59,426 nucleotides of DNA from Fodinibius halophilus (GTDB lineage: Bacteria; Bacteroidota; Rhodothermia; Balneolales; Balneolaceae). The translations under genes were made by a program, and so were the position numbers. The stretch covers positions 1-59,426 of the forward strand of contig NZ_JAALLS010000027.1 in assembly GCF_011059105.1 (NCBI RefSeq), written 5' to 3'. The notes under the pieces were generated by a model. The model did no database searches. It was given only the letters and a program-made list of their open reading frames with translations, and had not been told where the DNA came from. Of this stretch, positions 29,158 through 38,783 are shown piece by piece; position 1 is the stretch's first letter; each line of letters opens with the position of its first letter.

Positions 29158-29649
29158 TTAGTCTCCATGCTGGATCCAGATAAATTGTTCGCCATCAAAG
29201 TAAATAAGTCCCCCAATGCCATCCTCGGTTTGGATATGTACGGCTGGGTTTTTGAGTAGAATTTGCTCAGTTCCTTGAATGTCGCCATTCGAATTATAGG
29301 TTGTTTGATAGGTTTTTTCATTGGTAAAAATGGTCCATTTGTCAGCCCATTTAAAATCAGAACCTCCGGCTCCAAATGGATCTCCTGCTCCAACTATATG
29401 TTGATTGCCTGAACGTAAATAAAAGATCAGGCCGATTTTGTTTCCTTTCTCCTTATTTTTGACCGTAATAACGATGTCTTCGTTCCCATCCCCGTCAAAA
29501 TCAGCTTCTAAAAATCTAGGAGTTAAGGAATCACTAATGTTTAGAAATGAGGATTGTTCTTGAAATTTTTGTTGAGCCCATTCGGGTAGATTTTGGGCAA
29601 AGGTCACATGCTGTATTGTTACAAAGATGAAAAGAAACAATAATCTCAT
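29158..29649 (-). CDS. Secreted protein with EF-hand/VCBS-like motif
   Basis: The start at 29649 gives 163 residues with a typical signal peptide (MRLLFLFIFVTIQHVTFAQ). After cleavage, LEADFDGDGNEDIVITVKN (~50) matches the Asp-rich calcium loop seen in FG-GAP/VCBS repeats, here present only once. The rest is predicted beta-rich (LIYFDGEQFIWIQHGD at the end). No function can be assigned; it is probably an exported calcium-binding domain protein. It lies alone, with repeats downstream and about 250 bp of spacer upstream. Confidence 0.65.
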   Translation of the reverse strand: MRLLFLFIFVTIQHVTFAQNLPEWAQQKFQEQSSFLNISDSLTPRFLEADFDGDGNEDIVITVKNKEKGNKIGLIFYLRSGNQHIVGAGDPFGAGGSDFKWADKWTIFTNEKTYQTTYNSNGDIQGTEQILLKNPAVHIQTEDGIGGLIYFDGEQFIWIQHGD

Positions 29650-29897
29650 TTTGTTTATTAATTTGGGATTAAAGATCGTAGCCAAGTATAACCATTACAA
29701 TTTTATGCTGTTTATAGCATAGATTATTTACTATTGAAGATGAAATATATTCTAAATCTTATCTACTGATATATGATGGTATTTTCAACAGATCAAAGGA
29801 ACAGCTGATGTAGGAGATACTCATTTAATTTCTGCTGAGATTGGCTGCGGGAGGGTATGTTGAATCTGTAGTAAAAAAGGATGCAGGTATTTGCTTC

Positions 29898-32132
29898 TCA
29901 ATACCCAAAGGTATAGGTGTATTTGATCAGAATTGTGCGGTTGTTATTCAGGGGTTTCACGGGAGTATAACCAAACCTGTTGGTATTGAGATTTTCATTA
30001 TAAACGATATAAAGGTCATTTCCCTCTTGGGGATTGTAGCGCAGCCTGAAGTTGGAGATAAATGCATCGGCAGCATTACTGAATTGGGCAAAGGTACTCA
30101 CCGACAGTTCGGTATTAAAGAAATACTGTAAGCGGATACGTCCAATATGAGCTGTAAAATGGTCATCCCGATCAGGAAAACTAACCCGATTGATCTCATA
30201 ATAGGGGTTGAGTTTGAAATGGGGAGAGAGACTCCAGTTTACCCCCAGGTTTCCTGTACCCCGGTATCCATCAAAAAATTGGCCACCGCCTAAATTCAAC
30301 TTAACGGTAACTAAATCGGCCTCTGAAGTACTGAATGAGCCTTTAAAGTTATAAAAGCGGTAACCGCCTTTTGGGATGGTAATACGACCAAAGAGTTCAA
30401 AGCTCTCCGATAAGTTTTCATAACTCACGGAAGGTCCCAGATTGATAGAGTTTCCGTTTTTCCAGTTAGCATTCCAGCGCGGACCAATACTGGCAGATTG
30501 TGTAGATCCGTCAGTGTTATCAAAAAAGATAGATCCATTGAGAAACAAACGCTGGTTTACAAAAGGGGAGGAATCTTTCTCCGAGAACCAACCGTAGTAG
30601 ATGTTATTACCCAATCGGCTGTAGTTCTCTCGTACTTCAAAACCTATACCGGGATTGTAAGCGGCACCAGAACGGGAATAGCTCAGACTGTAGCCCAATC
30701 GATCGATTCGCCGTGTTTCCCACTCAAGATGTACCCTGCTGTTGCCGGGAGAGGCAAAATTGTTGGCGTTGCCATTTTCAAAGGTCTGAGCAATGATGGC
30801 AGTCAGGTAGTTGTCATCGTTAATACGGATATTGCCGTCAAGGCCATAGGCATAGTTATAGGTGCCGTTATCCCCAATACGGCTGGTAAACATGGTGCCC
30901 AGAAATGAGTATTTGTTAAATATTTTGCGTCGCAACCTAAGCACCCCGAAGTTTTCGGAAGGGATATCAGGCCCCTGTCGGGCGGTCTGCATATTAATAA
31001 GCCCCAGGTCCCATTTGCCCAGTTGTCCCACTAGCCGGGCTCCTCCCAAGATTCGGACTTCTTCACCACTATTAATACCAATCCTGCGACTGTAAAACAG
31101 GCGGTTTGGACCACCAAAGCTAAAATTAAAAAGGCTGGCCCGTTCCTGGAAGAATTTCCGTTTTTCGGGGAAAAAGAGGGAAAATCGTGTTAGATTAACC
31201 TGTTGGTTATCGGCCTCAACCTGGGCAAAGTCAGTATTCACCGTAAGGTCCATGGTGAGATTGCTGGTAAGTCCATATTTAACATCCAGCCCTGCATCAT
31301 AAGTAAATTCATCATCGCGGTAGTAGGCTGTTTCGGGGTCATTAAGCTGATGTTGTTGACTAAAACCGCCCAGCAGGTAAGGGGTGACATAGAATGGGCG
31401 CTGCTGATCCAGGTTTGTAAACTGTACTTTTCGGGCCAGCGAAGGTTTGTGTTGTCCCCACCAACCCCAGTCATTGGAAATAGCGGGAAAGATGGATGAT
31501 TCTGATTTTCGCGCAATCCAGCGATGTGCAATAAGTCCCATGGTAACTGTACCGCTTTCTGTACTTTGGTAACGCAGGCTGCTAAAGGGAATGCGCATCT
31601 CGACAAACCAGCCCTCCCCGTTTTGAACTGTTTCGGCATCCCAAAACGTATTCCAGCTAGGATTAAGTGGAAAGTCTCCCTGTGCATCATTAAAGACCGT
31701 GAGATCTGTCAAGGCTCCACCGGGTGTAACATAAAAGCCGAGCATATTTTCGTTGTCATTGAAAGTATCAAGGAGGATAGCCAACCAGTCGTCAGTGGGA
31801 GAACCACTGTCTCGAGATAGGCCTGTGGTCTGTATCTTAGAGGGTTCAGAATCGTAGAGTCGGGCCCCGATATAGAGATAATCATCGGTATAACCAACCT
31901 TGATATCGGATTTTTCGGTAGGCTGTTGGCCCGATTCCGGCAGGTACATGGTCATAGGCAGGGGATCGATCTTCTGCCAGGCCGTTTCATCAGGCATCCC
32001 ATCTAACTCAATAGAACCCTGTAGGCGGGGCAGGGTTATTGGGTCTGTAGTTTGTCCATAACTACCGGTTGACATGAATAATCCGGTTATTAGAGTGCAT
32101 CCGAACAGTATTGATTTGCCAAAACCTACCAT
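29898..32132 (-). CDS. DUF5916 outer-membrane protein with CBM9-like domain
   Basis: The 744-residue exported protein has a signal peptide ending near SYGQTT. Residues ~35-235 resemble the carbohydrate-binding family-9 domain (GSIELDGMPDETAWQKIDPL, YTDDYLYIGARLYDSEPSKI). Residues ~240-744 are a DUF5916 beta-barrel, with FFPEKRKFFQERASLFNFSF and FYSRRIG as hallmarks, and it ends in alternating aromatic strands (ILIKYTYTFGY) suitable for BAM recognition. Such proteins are common in Bacteroidetes-like phyla; their role is unknown but surface binding is likely. It is preceded by the perfect 24-bp inverted repeat. Confidence 0.87.
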   Translation of the reverse strand: MVGFGKSILFGCTLITGLFMSTGSYGQTTDPITLPRLQGSIELDGMPDETAWQKIDPLPMTMYLPESGQQPTEKSDIKVGYTDDYLYIGARLYDSEPSKIQTTGLSRDSGSPTDDWLAILLDTFNDNENMLGFYVTPGGALTDLTVFNDAQGDFPLNPSWNTFWDAETVQNGEGWFVEMRIPFSSLRYQSTESGTVTMGLIAHRWIARKSESSIFPAISNDWGWWGQHKPSLARKVQFTNLDQQRPFYVTPYLLGGFSQQHQLNDPETAYYRDDEFTYDAGLDVKYGLTSNLTMDLTVNTDFAQVEADNQQVNLTRFSLFFPEKRKFFQERASLFNFSFGGPNRLFYSRRIGINSGEEVRILGGARLVGQLGKWDLGLINMQTARQGPDIPSENFGVLRLRRKIFNKYSFLGTMFTSRIGDNGTYNYAYGLDGNIRINDDNYLTAIIAQTFENGNANNFASPGNSRVHLEWETRRIDRLGYSLSYSRSGAAYNPGIGFEVRENYSRLGNNIYYGWFSEKDSSPFVNQRLFLNGSIFFDNTDGSTQSASIGPRWNANWKNGNSINLGPSVSYENLSESFELFGRITIPKGGYRFYNFKGSFSTSEADLVTVKLNLGGGQFFDGYRGTGNLGVNWSLSPHFKLNPYYEINRVSFPDRDDHFTAHIGRIRLQYFFNTELSVSTFAQFSNAADAFISNFRLRYNPQEGNDLYIVYNENLNTNRFGYTPVKPLNNNRTILIKYTYTFGY

Positions 32133-32185
32133 AAAATACCCAGTTTTATTTTATCTAATAGACTACATTTTTCTGATCAGTTTTG

Positions 32186-32238
32186 CAAAGGGTTACCAAA
32201 TTTTGGTGCAAAAAGCACCAAAATTTGGTAACCCTTTG
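32186..32238. repeat. Perfect 24-bp inverted repeat, A5 loop
   Basis: Arms at 32,186-32,209 and 32,215-32,238 are exact reverse complements (24 of 24) around the loop AAAAA. They begin CAAAGGGTTACC and end GGTAACCCTTTG. It lies 54 bp upstream of the DUF5916 start codon and swallows the 3' end of the decayed gene on the same strand, where the coding sequence reads into it and stops. No oligo-T tract follows, so it is not a standard terminator. An inserted palindromic element is one explanation. Confidence 0.85.
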
Positions 32239-33115
32239 TATTTATCCTGCACATATACCTGATAAAATCGGTTTGGCGAATCTTTAGCATATGCTCCGCT
32301 GGTGGCATCGGGCCAGTTAATAGGGGTACCGAAACGGAGTTGATCATTGATCCGATTGTATAAAAAAATTTCACCTCGTATATCTCCCATCTGAGGCAGT
32401 ACTTTTGAAGTTGCAATCAGATATGAAGAAAGTAGCTTTTCCAGTGCGTTAACAATATTATTGCGATCACCGCCATGCCCAGACCAGTCATTAACCATCA
32501 GTGACATGATGAGCAGCTCACTTCTATTTTCTGTTAAGAAGCTTTTGCATTCATCGAGCAGGGAAGAGAATGACTGGTATTCATCATCAATGTCAATACG
32601 ATCCAGATCATATTTGTCGACTACTTCTGTTTTAAAATTTGACCAGCCGCCCTTATGATGTCCGCCCATGATAGTGAGCAGTACCGTCACTCCTTGTTTT
32701 TGTAGCTTTTGTACTTAGCCGTTGGTGAGCACTTCCATTAAGTTGGGATTGAGTGGCTGCTTAGTATTGGGGTCGTTATTTGCTTTTAGGTAGGGCCGTT
32801 TATTGAGTACCAGGTTACCAGCAAAAATACACACTATATTTATGACAGTACTGCCATTATCGAGGCGGTAGCATGTCGTTTCCAGGAACTGTCCAGGATC
32901 TTTGGGCGAAACATAAGCCATCGATAATCTCTCTTTTGGGTATCCGTCACATTGTGGAGCTTCACCATACCATGGTTTACCACTAAAGAATATCGCATCC
33001 ACCTCCTTAAAAGGACCATACCTTTCATAAACAGGCCCCGCCAGAAAGAGCTCTTTGGGTTTTGAAGTGCTATTCGTTTAGCTTTTCCGGTGTCAGTTTG
33101 GCTCCCGGCGGATAA
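32193..33115 (-). pseudogene. Decayed GH18 glycosidase :: PI-PLC fusion remnant
   Basis: Read on the minus strand, the first part resembles endo-beta-N-acetylglucosaminidases of GH18: INIVCIFAGNLV, VTVLLTIMGGHH and the catalytic-type DLDRIDIDDEY. It is interrupted by a frame change near 33,072-33,080 (both alternative frames stop) and an in-frame TAA at 32,715-32,717. Immediately after DDEY (about 32,575) the sequence changes to a phosphatidylinositol phospholipase C X-domain segment: SFLTENRSELLIMSL, GDIRGEIFLYNR, NWPD and VQDKYK. Its N-terminal catalytic half and C-terminus are absent. So two genes were joined by deletion, then decayed. The catalytic reading is from motifs only. Confidence 0.72.
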
Positions 33116-33217
33116 AATTATCCCAATTAGACTGGCTTTATTGAGCGACGTTCTTTTGTTTTGTCCAACCCATGATTGTGCCCTTTCAGATAGTGCCATT
33201 GAGACATTAATATTCAA

Positions 33218-33675
33218 CTGTTGTTATAAGCAATAATCTGAAATGGTAAGCGCAAATCACTGATAACAGTATCTCTTTATATCTACAGGTAATATTGGGA
33301 AAAGAAAGATGGTATCCTATAGAGATTATATGGATCGTTATTCAAATAAAGAAGAAGTAGTTGGTACTTTATGTTTATGCAGCTGTTATAAAGAGCAATA
33401 AAAAGCTCTTATTTTGGGTAGGTAGTAATGGCGGCAGTAATTATCAAGAGTATCTCAAATTATGCAGGCCAAAAGGCATGAATATGGCTACTATAAACAG
33501 GCTAAATAAGGGTGGTATATTCTATTATTTTAGGAGGTTATCCACTCACGCGCATCGTCAATATTTTTGAATCCTTTAAACTGCCAGCTGGAGTTAAGGT
33601 TACGAGATTTCGATAGATGTTTGGCTATTTATTTATCAGTTGGGGACTAACTTTTTGTCAATCACTTACTGGGGA
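33218..33675. other. Spacer without recognisable gene
   Basis: About 460 bp between the decayed gene and the next gene. A small AAGAGC/GCTCTT hairpin followed by ATTTT lies at 33,391-33,415. I see no coding signal in either strand. Confidence 0.4.
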
Positions 33676-34131
33676 CTATAATTGAGTTAACCCCAGCAGG
33701 TGTATAATGCCTATTATGAGGCATATTGCAGAACTTACGATCCAGAATAATATACTGTTACCAGGGAAATAGGGCATAAGAAGGAAGAAAAAAATACCTC
33801 GCCCTATGTAGATAGCAGTAATAATAGATAACCCTGTGCGTAACAGGGGTAGTTTTGGGATTAATCCGGTACCTGACAAAGCATATAACATCCATATGAT
33901 AAATATAACTGTAATTATAGAGGTTATAACAGTTGGATACGCCATTCCCTTTTCTGCCATTTGAGCCATTTTCTCACCTGCCCCCAAAAACCTATACCAA
34001 GCTTCTCCAAATATGATACACCCTATATGGGATAGGGCAATAATACCATTACAGGTAGCCCCTAAGAACATGTACTTGTTTGTTCCTGATTTTATATTCA
34101 TAAGTTGGTGCTTGATAGTTGTTTGATCCAA
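33676..34131 (-). CDS. Four-helix membrane protein, unknown
   Basis: The 151-residue protein (possibly starting at the internal Met of MNIKSGTNKYMFLG, 140 residues) has four predicted membrane helices. Recognisable blocks are ALSHIGCIIFGEAWYRFLGAGEKMA, split by a short loop, and YPTVITSIITVIFIIWMLYALSG. I have seen similar small integral proteins annotated as hypothetical in proteobacteria. No catalytic residues are evident. It is monocistronic, with ~230 bp to the divergent MuiA gene. Confidence 0.7.
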   Translation of the reverse strand: MDQTTIKHQLMNIKSGTNKYMFLGATCNGIIALSHIGCIIFGEAWYRFLGAGEKMAQMAEKGMAYPTVITSIITVIFIIWMLYALSGTGLIPKLPLLRTGLSIITAIYIGRGIFFFLLMPYFPGNSILFWIVSSAICLIIGIIHLLGLTQL

Positions 34132-34358
34132 TTTTGGATCTCCTAAATAGCCAGTTTCATTCTAAAAAGCCAGTCAATATTGGTGTATCGTTTTATGTCG
34201 CTTTTTGGAATTCTTGATCTTACTTGCAATTCATCTTTAGAGTATTAAGTTGCAAATACTGTTTTTGCTCATTATAGATAACTTATGTCATTTTGATGGG
34301 TATAAGTTCGATCAGTATCAGAAGCATCCCCTTTAATTTTTACATTTAAACTATTGTC

Positions 34359-36236
34359 ATGAAGATGTTACTTGTTGTTACTACAATGTTTTTCTCTTTA
34401 TTTGCCCACTCCGGTATTGAGTCAGAGGTAAAAAGGGTAAAGTCTACCGTTGATAAAGTTACAGTTTTTCGGTCCGGAGCAGAGGTTAGTCGAACAGCCA
34501 TGATAGAGCTAGTTCCGGGTGTTAATAAAGTCGTTTTTACAAACTTAAGCAGTGTGCTAAATGAAAAATCAGTTACACTAACTACGGATACCCCCATCAC
34601 CATTCTTTCACTGAGCAAACGTAAACGAAAAGTTCATTCTACAGTTCAGCTCGATTCTTTGGAGAAACAGCTGGCAAAGATAGAACATAAATTGAAGCTG
34701 AAGAATGCAGAAAAGAAGGTATTAGATTATGAGCTTGAGATTTTAATGGAAAACAAAAAACTGAAAGGGGATAAGGGAGCTATTTCTTCTTCTGAATTAC
34801 AACAGACGATGGATTATTTCCGGGAGCGACTTAGTAAAATTGAGAAAGGAAAAATTGCATTGCAACAACAGGTCGATCAACTGCGTGCTCAACGTCGGCA
34901 ACTTAGAAATCAAATGAACAAGATAAAGAGGCAAGAAAATCGACAGTTGGCAGAAATAGTTGCAGAGATTAAATCTGATTCTGAACAGAACGTCTCGGTA
35001 AACTTTTCATATTTTGTTTCCAGAGCCGGTTGGCAACCCAGTTACGATGTGAGAGTAAAGGATATTGCCAGTCCTATGGAAATGGTCTATAAGGCAAATA
35101 TCAGGCAGTCGACCGGTATAGATTGGAAAAAGGCTGAGCTAACAATATCATCGGCAGACCCTACATTTAATTCTGCCATACCCCTGCTAAAAACAGACTA
35201 TGTGGGTTTTTATACTCCAGTGCAATCTTATGCACCGAGATACAAAGGGAAAACAGACGATGCGTTAAATCTTCCTGATGCCGGGCAGTTAGGGATTTCA
35301 AGAGTTACAGGCCGAGTTGTGGATCAGGAGTCCGGTAAACCATTACCCGGTGTAAATATAACAACAGGAAGTGGAGCAACTGGCACCAGTACTGAACAGG
35401 ATGGTAGTTTTCATATCTCGGTACCCTCAGATGCAAAAACGCTGCAATTTAGCTTTATTGGATATAGCAAAAAACGAATACCTATTCGCAGGAATATGAA
35501 TGTTCGTTTGGACCATGACATTCAGGGGCTGAATGAGGTAGTGGTTAGCGGTTATGCGAAGGATGCTCAAAGTGCCAGAAAGGCTGAAAAAAACATCCGA
35601 CCGGTAAAAACAACGACAGCCAGTACCCAAACTTCATTTAGCTTTACGATCAAACAACCATATACCATAAGTGGTGATGGAAAATCAAAAACAGTTGCTG
35701 TTAAAGAGTATAATTTACCGGCAGACTATAGATATTATGCTGTACCTAAAAAGCGAGAAATTGCCTTTCTAACAGCCCGGCTAACCAATTGGGAAGAACT
35801 CAATCTGTTGCCCGGGCAAACCAATCTTTATTTTGGGCAAACTTTTGTGGGGCAGTCAACACTGTCACCCCAAACAGCAGGAGACACCCTGCGGTTTTCA
35901 CTTGGTAAAGATGAAGCGATAAGCGTTGAACGGAAGCAGGTGAAAACGTTTTCCGAAAAGAATTTCTTTGGAAGAAAAGTCAAAGAAACCAAAGCATGGG
36001 AGCTGTTGATTAAAAATAACAAAAGTCAACCCATTCAGCTGGAGTTAGTAGACCAGATTCCAGTATCAAGAAATGAAGAAATTGCTGTTTCACTGCATAA
36101 GCATTCACAGGGACTTCTGGAAAAAGCTACAGGGCAAATAACCTGGCAACTGGGTTTGAAGCCGCAAGAAACCCAAAAAAGACAGCTTCGATATACATTG
36201 GAATATCCTGCTAAGAAAACTTTAGAGCATAACTAA
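34359..36236 (+). CDS. MuiA-family protein (DUF4139) with regulatory insert
   Basis: The 625-residue exported protein has a signal peptide (MKMLLVVTTMFFSLFAHSG). An N-terminal DUF4140-type domain (KVTVFRSGAEVSRTA) precedes a ~120-residue coiled coil (~85-205). A DUF4139 domain begins at VNFSYFVSRAGWQPSYDVRV. Inside DUF4139, residues ~314-405 are a carboxypeptidase-regulatory-like beta-sandwich (VTGRVVDQESGKPLPGVNI) ending in LNEVVVSGYA, the sequence that usually leads into a TonB plug. The barrel-type DUF4139 strands then resume. MuiA was named as a mucoidy inhibitor; biochemical role is unknown. The insert suggests surface or periplasmic binding. Confidence 0.82.
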   Translation: MKMLLVVTTMFFSLFAHSGIESEVKRVKSTVDKVTVFRSGAEVSRTAMIELVPGVNKVVFTNLSSVLNEKSVTLTTDTPITILSLSKRKRKVHSTVQLDSLEKQLAKIEHKLKLKNAEKKVLDYELEILMENKKLKGDKGAISSSELQQTMDYFRERLSKIEKGKIALQQQVDQLRAQRRQLRNQMNKIKRQENRQLAEIVAEIKSDSEQNVSVNFSYFVSRAGWQPSYDVRVKDIASPMEMVYKANIRQSTGIDWKKAELTISSADPTFNSAIPLLKTDYVGFYTPVQSYAPRYKGKTDDALNLPDAGQLGISRVTGRVVDQESGKPLPGVNITTGSGATGTSTEQDGSFHISVPSDAKTLQFSFIGYSKKRIPIRRNMNVRLDHDIQGLNEVVVSGYAKDAQSARKAEKNIRPVKTTTASTQTSFSFTIKQPYTISGDGKSKTVAVKEYNLPADYRYYAVPKKREIAFLTARLTNWEELNLLPGQTNLYFGQTFVGQSTLSPQTAGDTLRFSLGKDEAISVERKQVKTFSEKNFFGRKVKETKAWELLIKNNKSQPIQLELVDQIPVSRNEEIAVSLHKHSQGLLEKATGQITWQLGLKPQETQKRQLRYTLEYPAKKTLEHN

Positions 36237-36247
36237 CTACTCTATAT

Positions 36248-36958
36248 TCATTCTTCGAGCCAGCCGGTGAATTTTGATCGCGGCCAGGGATTGTCCATCC
36301 ATGAGGTATCGGGGAGAGGAAGCTCTGATGCCTCTTTAACGGTGAGCCACCCTGATGAGGGTAGGGGGAAAGAAGATTGACTGCCTCGTTGGGTAATCCA
36401 GCTGATCCGCCCGTTTTGTTCACTGGCCTCAGCTACATCGAGTGTGAGGCGGCAATCTTGGGCTACATAGTCCAACACTTTTTGATGTTCACCATCTTTC
36501 CAGAGTTGAGGGGCAACTGAACCGTCCACATCTGCCGGTTTGCTGATGCCAATGGCTTTTGCTGCAGCATTGAGCCCGATAGGAAATCCTTTGCCGCAAA
36601 AGAAATGGTACATCATATCCACATGATTACGAGCCAGACTACGACAACTGTTCCATTGTCCGGACTCTTCGGCCAGAATATCAAAATCAAAACCCAGCCC
36701 GTTATGGGTAACGATAGTATATCCTTCTTCAACTTTTGATTCCAGGTGTTTGATAAAGGCAAACAGATCTTGGGGAGACATTTTTGGGGCGGGGGAATCA
36801 TTGGAGAGCTTCGAATAGAACACTTCGGGTTCATCGTTATCGGTACACCAGGTAGCCGCACAACTTATGCCCAGTGGACGATGAGCATGGAGATCGTCAA
36901 AATCTTCGGGCAATATTTTTGCCGTTTCAATATCAAATGCCAGGTATCGGTGGTTCAT
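36248..36958 (-). CDS. DEDDy 3'-5' exonuclease-like protein
   Basis: The 236-residue protein has an RNase H-fold exonuclease core. Motif I is FDIETA (Asp9, Glu11), motif II THNGLGFDFDIL (~105) and motif III YVAQDCRLT with the Tyr-x3-Asp spacing of the DEDDy class. It lacks polymerase domains, so it is a stand-alone exonuclease of the predicted PolB-like group acting on DNA or RNA. A shorter insert follows motif II (MYHFFCGKGFPIGLNAAAKA). It is convergent with MuiA, only 11 bp apart, and has no obvious partner. Confidence 0.8.
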   Translation of the reverse strand: MNHRYLAFDIETAKILPEDFDDLHAHRPLGISCAATWCTDNDEPEVFYSKLSNDSPAPKMSPQDLFAFIKHLESKVEEGYTIVTHNGLGFDFDILAEESGQWNSCRSLARNHVDMMYHFFCGKGFPIGLNAAAKAIGISKPADVDGSVAPQLWKDGEHQKVLDYVAQDCRLTLDVAEASEQNGRISWITQRGSQSSFPLPSSGWLTVKEASELPLPDTSWMDNPWPRSKFTGWLEE

Positions 36959-37106
36959 AAATCTGTTGTTCTGTGGATATCAACAGTTACCTGTCTCAGG
37001 GCCCTGCTGTCAGTCCAGTTCATTTTTTGTATAGCATACCATTTGTAAGCTTTAGAAGCAAAGCGAAAGCACTACCGTTGATTGCTACACCTTATAGCCG
37101 ATACTA

Positions 37107-38597
37107 CTAATCAAAAATATGTTTTTCATAGTCAGCCCACCATTTTGGAATATCTATTTTGGGTTTACGACAAATATAGAGTGGTATTCCATTTTCCTCA
37201 TCGATAGCATATTCGTGGGATATCATTGTTACAAGGGTTATCTCCTCGAAAACCTCTGTCAATACTTCTTTTTCATTGCCTATGCTGATCCATACGTTTG
37301 CATCTGGATTTTGATATCCCCAAAGCCAAAAGCTGCCGTGTCGACTTATAGGGTCAGGTAAACCGTATTGGTCACCCAGAATCTTTATTGCACCGGCTTC
37401 ACCATAGTTTTCGGCCCAGATAATGGCATTCTTTTTATCCTCAGCAGACAACGAGCGGTAAACACTGTCTACCAATTGTACCTGTTCAGGCCATCCGAAC
37501 ATATCAGCATAATCACTTGTCAGTTCCACACGCCCATCTTGTACTTTTTTATCACTATATGAGATATGTTGTTCAATTGGTAGTACAGGAATCGACTCAG
37601 GAATAAATGGGAGAGAAGGTAATAAAATGAATGCTGCTAACGCATAGCTCCAATTTATGTTAATTTGCTTTAGCCACTGTTCAGCTTTTACGGCACCGGC
37701 AGCAAATAATACAGGATAAGCACCAAAAAAATAGTAGCTCTTGGACTGAAAAATCCACAGTAGAGAAAAGATAACAACAATTGCGATACCTACAGTTCGA
37801 TAATATTGCAAATGTTTATCTCGAAAAAATACAATAAAACCAATTAAAGAGATGGCAAAGGTAAAGGGATATTTCAGTTGGTCCAGTCCAAATTCGAAAA
37901 CGTTATGTTCGCCTAGCTGAGTTGACTGTAACTCAGAGAGATGACGCAAAATGGGCCAGTCGTATTGAGATTGCCACAGAATATTGGGTAAGAATATAAC
38001 CAAGGCCGTAAGGGCAGCTCCATATAGAGCAGGTCTTTTATATATGCGAGCTTTGTTATGGAATACAAATGCAATGGCTAATGCGAATCCCCATATTAAC
38101 ATAGTGTATTTATTCATCAGCCCTATTCCACCAATTACTCCCAGAAGGTATAGCAGATATGTTTTGTTGGTATTCAGATACTTGAGTAGTACAAAAAAAC
38201 CGAGGACCCAAAAAAACTGGTTGAATGCAACCGGTTGAAATAGCATGTGATTTCGATAATAGGGTAAAAAGGCCAGTACACATAGCCCGGCCAAGATAAC
38301 GGCCCATCGTTTGCCTCCCATCTCTTTAGCCATATAACAACACAGTACTAAAATAGCAGTACCAGCAAGGGTCGGGAATAATCGCATTCCCATTAGAGAA
38401 TAGTCGAATAACAGGTAGCTAAGATTGCCCACCAATCCGATGAAGGGGGGAAATTCCATAAAACCCCAATCCAGATGTTCACTAACTGACAGGTGCAAGA
38501 GTTCATCTCTGTGAAATCCATAATTTTGATTTCCAAACCAGTGGATAACCAGTTTGAACAGACACAATATTGAAATTAATGGCCAATACTTTTTCAA
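37107..38597 (-). CDS. GT39-family glycosyltransferase, PMT/ArnT-like
   Basis: The 496-residue integral membrane protein has about eleven helices. The first periplasmic loop holds the family motif FHRDELLHLSVSEHLDWGFMEFPP, with the catalytic-type acid near residue 32. The C-terminal ~120 residues are a soluble domain. Family enzymes use polyprenyl-phosphate sugars to glycosylate lipid or protein. It is monocistronic. Acceptor and donor cannot be told from sequence. Confidence 0.82.
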   Translation of the reverse strand: MKKYWPLISILCLFKLVIHWFGNQNYGFHRDELLHLSVSEHLDWGFMEFPPFIGLVGNLSYLLFDYSLMGMRLFPTLAGTAILVLCCYMAKEMGGKRWAVILAGLCVLAFLPYYRNHMLFQPVAFNQFFWVLGFFVLLKYLNTNKTYLLYLLGVIGGIGLMNKYTMLIWGFALAIAFVFHNKARIYKRPALYGAALTALVIFLPNILWQSQYDWPILRHLSELQSTQLGEHNVFEFGLDQLKYPFTFAISLIGFIVFFRDKHLQYYRTVGIAIVVIFSLLWIFQSKSYYFFGAYPVLFAAGAVKAEQWLKQININWSYALAAFILLPSLPFIPESIPVLPIEQHISYSDKKVQDGRVELTSDYADMFGWPEQVQLVDSVYRSLSAEDKKNAIIWAENYGEAGAIKILGDQYGLPDPISRHGSFWLWGYQNPDANVWISIGNEKEVLTEVFEEITLVTMISHEYAIDEENGIPLYICRKPKIDIPKWWADYEKHIFD

Positions 38598-38783
38598 AAT
38601 TATTGATGAAGTGTAAATGGTCTATTTCTACAGATCTATGTTTTATTCGGAGAATATAGAGAAAGGTTTCAGTTTTTGATTAAGAGTTATAATCTACTGA
38701 GAGATACAATTTAAGAATATAGCAGATGCTTAAATATGGTATTGGGAATGTATTAAAACCGAAATGAAGTTTGTAAAGTTAGC

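Noticed and set aside
32186-32238. Insertion-sequence end
   Set aside because: No transposase reading frame is present on either side, so I list only the palindrome.
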